Shown: piece by piece, positions 41,590 to 42,879 of the stretch
Numbering within the stretch: the first letter of the stretch is position 1
Layout of the letters: each line of letters opens with the position of its first letter
Assembly: GCA_025450755.1 (NCBI GenBank)
Contig: JANWLR010000064.1
Location: 1 to 42,879 of the forward strand
DNA: 42,879 nt
Source of the DNA: Sphingomicrobium sp.
GTDB taxonomy: Bacteria; Pseudomonadota; Alphaproteobacteria; Sphingomonadales; Sphingomonadaceae
Reading direction: 5' to 3'
Program-made: the position numbers and the translations under genes
The notes under the pieces: generated by a model
What the model was told of the DNA's origin: nothing
Databases searched by the model: none
What the model saw: the letters and a program-made list of their open reading frames with translations, nothing else

Positions 41590-42051
41590 TTACCCGAACA
41601 GCGCCTTGCGCCGCTCCAGACTTTCAGCCGGCCAGACCTGGCTGCTGTCATAATAAGCTTCGACCGCAAGCGCGCCCTCGGGCAACCGGACCCAGGGCAG
41701 TTTCGATCGCGTGTAGATGTGAATGTCGGGCTCGATCTCGCCCGGCTCGTCGAGCGTGCCGACGCGAACGAAACGAAGGATGTCCCTGGCGCCGCCGTAA
41801 TTGCTCCACAGCGCAACCTGGCAATCGGGACAGCGCCAGATCTGCTGTCCGCGGCCGCTTTCCGACGGTGTCATCACCGGCAGCGGCGAGCCCTTCAGCG
41901 TTTCGATCTGGTCGCTCTCGATCAGCGCATTAATCGCAAAGGCGCTTCCGGTCTCGGTCTGGCAAGACGTGCAATGGCAGCAATGGACGAACATCGGGCC
42001 GCGGTTCATCCGATACCGCACGGCGCCGCATGCGCATCCGCCTTCCCTCAT
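41590..42051 (-). CDS. GFA/CENP-V family zinc protein
   Basis: A 153-residue protein with the GFA zinc-binding layout: GGCACGAVRYRM near the start, HCCHCTSCQTETGSAFAINALI (two Cys pairs) and RCPDCQVALWSNYGG. The family is named after a glutathione-dependent formaldehyde-activating enzyme; most members have no known reaction. The ATG at 42051-42049 shares ATGA with the stop of the amine oxidase gene, so the two are coupled. The longer frame to 42141 is a shadow. Confidence 0.92.
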   Translation of the reverse strand: MREGGCACGAVRYRMNRGPMFVHCCHCTSCQTETGSAFAINALIESDQIETLKGSPLPVMTPSESGRGQQIWRCPDCQVALWSNYGGARDILRFVRVGTLDEPGEIEPDIHIYTRSKLPWVRLPEGALAVEAYYDSSQVWPAESLERRKALFG

Positions 42052-42879
42052 TCGACTGCCACCTTCGCGGGCCTTTCTCTTGCCATGGCGCCGATCAGCT
42101 TCAGGGCTTCGTGGGCTGATAATGCGGCGCCTTCCTGCCACAGGCCCTGGTAGCTCAAATGCTCGCCTGCAAACAGGATCGGGCCTTCGGGCTCCAGCAG
42201 TTCGGCATATCTCGCGCCACGCGGAACGCCGGGATTATCGTCGTCGGGCCACAAAGCGCCGACGCCTTGCGAATATGGCGTCAATCCCCAGGCAACGGTC
42301 ACGGGTTTGCTAAGCAACCTCGACCGGCCTGGATGAAGCGCCTCGACGGATTCGCGGCAGATTTGGAACCGCCGCTCGTGGCTATAGGAGGCAAATTTCT
42401 GGGGATTGTCATGGTTGGTCCATCCCGCTGCATAAGCCGCGACAAGAACGGCCCTTGAAGAGCCGATTCCATGCGAAGGATAAATGATGTTCTCGTTGGC
42501 TCGATCGGTCCAGGCGAGGCCGCCGAAGATATTATCGTTGGTCTCCCAGAAGCGCGGCGCTTCAAAACCCACCTTCACGCTTGGCAGATAAGCAATCCCT
42601 TTAAGCGCGGCCTTTTTCGCCGCCGAGAAATCATTCGGGATCCGATCCAGCACGATCGCCGGGATGGTGACGATCGCATAATCAGCCTCTGCGACCTGCG
42701 TGCCAGGACCATGCTCAATTCGCACTCGATCGCCGGTACGCCGGATCGCACTGACCGGTGAGTTCAGTCGCACAGCGGGCTTCACCCGTTCGTATATCGC
42801 ATGCGCAATCCGATCCATGCCGCCGACGGGCTGGAGCATTGTCGCCTGCATGTCATAGATGTGCTCGAAACCGTAAGGC
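42048..42879 (-). CDS. Flavin monoamine oxidase-like protein, partial (C-terminal part)
   Basis: The 276 visible residues are the C-terminal part of an FAD-dependent amine oxidase; the N-terminal dinucleotide fold lies outside the window. Features: the GGMDRIAHAIYERV helix that sets the substrate side, ADYAIVTIPAIVLDRIP, PSVKVGFEAPRFWE and the C-terminal FAD motif GPILFAGEHLSYQGLWQEGAALSAHEALKL. The frame is open from 42879 down to the stop at 42050-42048. It heads a run with the GFA and TonB-C genes. The amine substrate is unknown. Confidence 0.9.
   Translation of the reverse strand, partial: PYGFEHIYDMQATMLQPVGGMDRIAHAIYERVKPAVRLNSPVSAIRRTGDRVRIEHGPGTQVAEADYAIVTIPAIVLDRIPNDFSAAKKAALKGIAYLPSVKVGFEAPRFWETNDNIFGGLAWTDRANENIIYPSHGIGSSRAVLVAAYAAGWTNHDNPQKFASYSHERRFQICRESVEALHPGRSRLLSKPVTVAWGLTPYSQGVGALWPDDDNPGVPRGARYAELLEPEGPILFAGEHLSYQGLWQEGAALSAHEALKLIGAMARERPAKVAVE

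Overview
The window looks like chromosomal DNA of a high-GC alphaproteobacterium of the Sphingomonadales. The strongest clue is a circularly permuted, two-piece tmRNA gene on the minus strand (about 22530-22881) with the tag ANDNEALALAA. Other clues are the sphingomonad-type gene content (UrcA, DUF1326/DUF2182, LemA/TPM, an RNA-like small lipoprotein, many exported proteins of unknown function) and frequent ATGA/TTGA stop-start overlaps. I see no prophage, transposase, CRISPR array, rRNA or tRNA. The gene at each end is cut by the window edge.

Layout. 1-9.4 kb: leucine/isovalerate catabolism, with methylcrotonyl-CoA carboxylase alpha (partial) and beta around a small exported NTF2-like gene, then isovaleryl-CoA dehydrogenase and a thiolase. 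Between them lie a frameshifted M13 metallopeptidase lipoprotein, a small lipoprotein and a DUF1326-DUF2182 pair. 9.5-13 kb: an exported protein of unknown function, an exported RidA protein, an SH3 protein, a nitronate monooxygenase and a Tyr/Gly-repeat glycine-zipper protein. 13-17.5 kb: a compact minus-strand run lemA, TPM, TPM, Nudix, metallophosphoesterase, nadC. 17.6-22.5 kb: mscL, an NTF2-like protein, a membrane-anchored unknown, an amidohydrolase and a lipoprotein. 22.5-25.2 kb: ssrA, a lipoprotein, a Nudix hydrolase, a SWIB protein and LD-carboxypeptidase. 25.3-29.5 kb: a membrane PQQ dehydrogenase and a D-aminoacylase-like protein. 29.6-31.9 kb: PilZ, a two-gene operon of tiny unknowns, a 540-base stretch with no convincing gene, and an ArsR/SRPBCC pair with a perfect palindrome over the regulator start. 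32-34.5 kb: a Mur ligase of the Mpl/MurC type, a HAD nucleotidase-like protein and an unknown. 34.7-37.5 kb: a 71-aa unknown, a LytS/LytTR two-component pair and UrcA. 37.7-42.9 kb: a dicarboxylate symporter, a methyltransferase with a signal peptide, a multi-pass membrane protein, and the run amine oxidase (partial), GFA protein, TonB-C protein.

The observation I find most unusual is that two unrelated dispersed palindromic elements (10789-10858 and 16811-16878) lie in frame at the very 5' end of two genes for exported proteins. Each ends in an ATGACG that runs straight into the hydrophobic core of the signal peptide. They look like palindromes recruited as translation-start and signal-peptide modules, comparable to the in-frame palindromic elements of Rickettsia. 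Other points worth following are a run of exported-protein genes preceded by five or six G instead of a GGAG ribosome-binding site, a methyltransferase and a RidA protein that both carry signal peptides, and a D-aminoacylase-like protein lacking the usual metal ligands.
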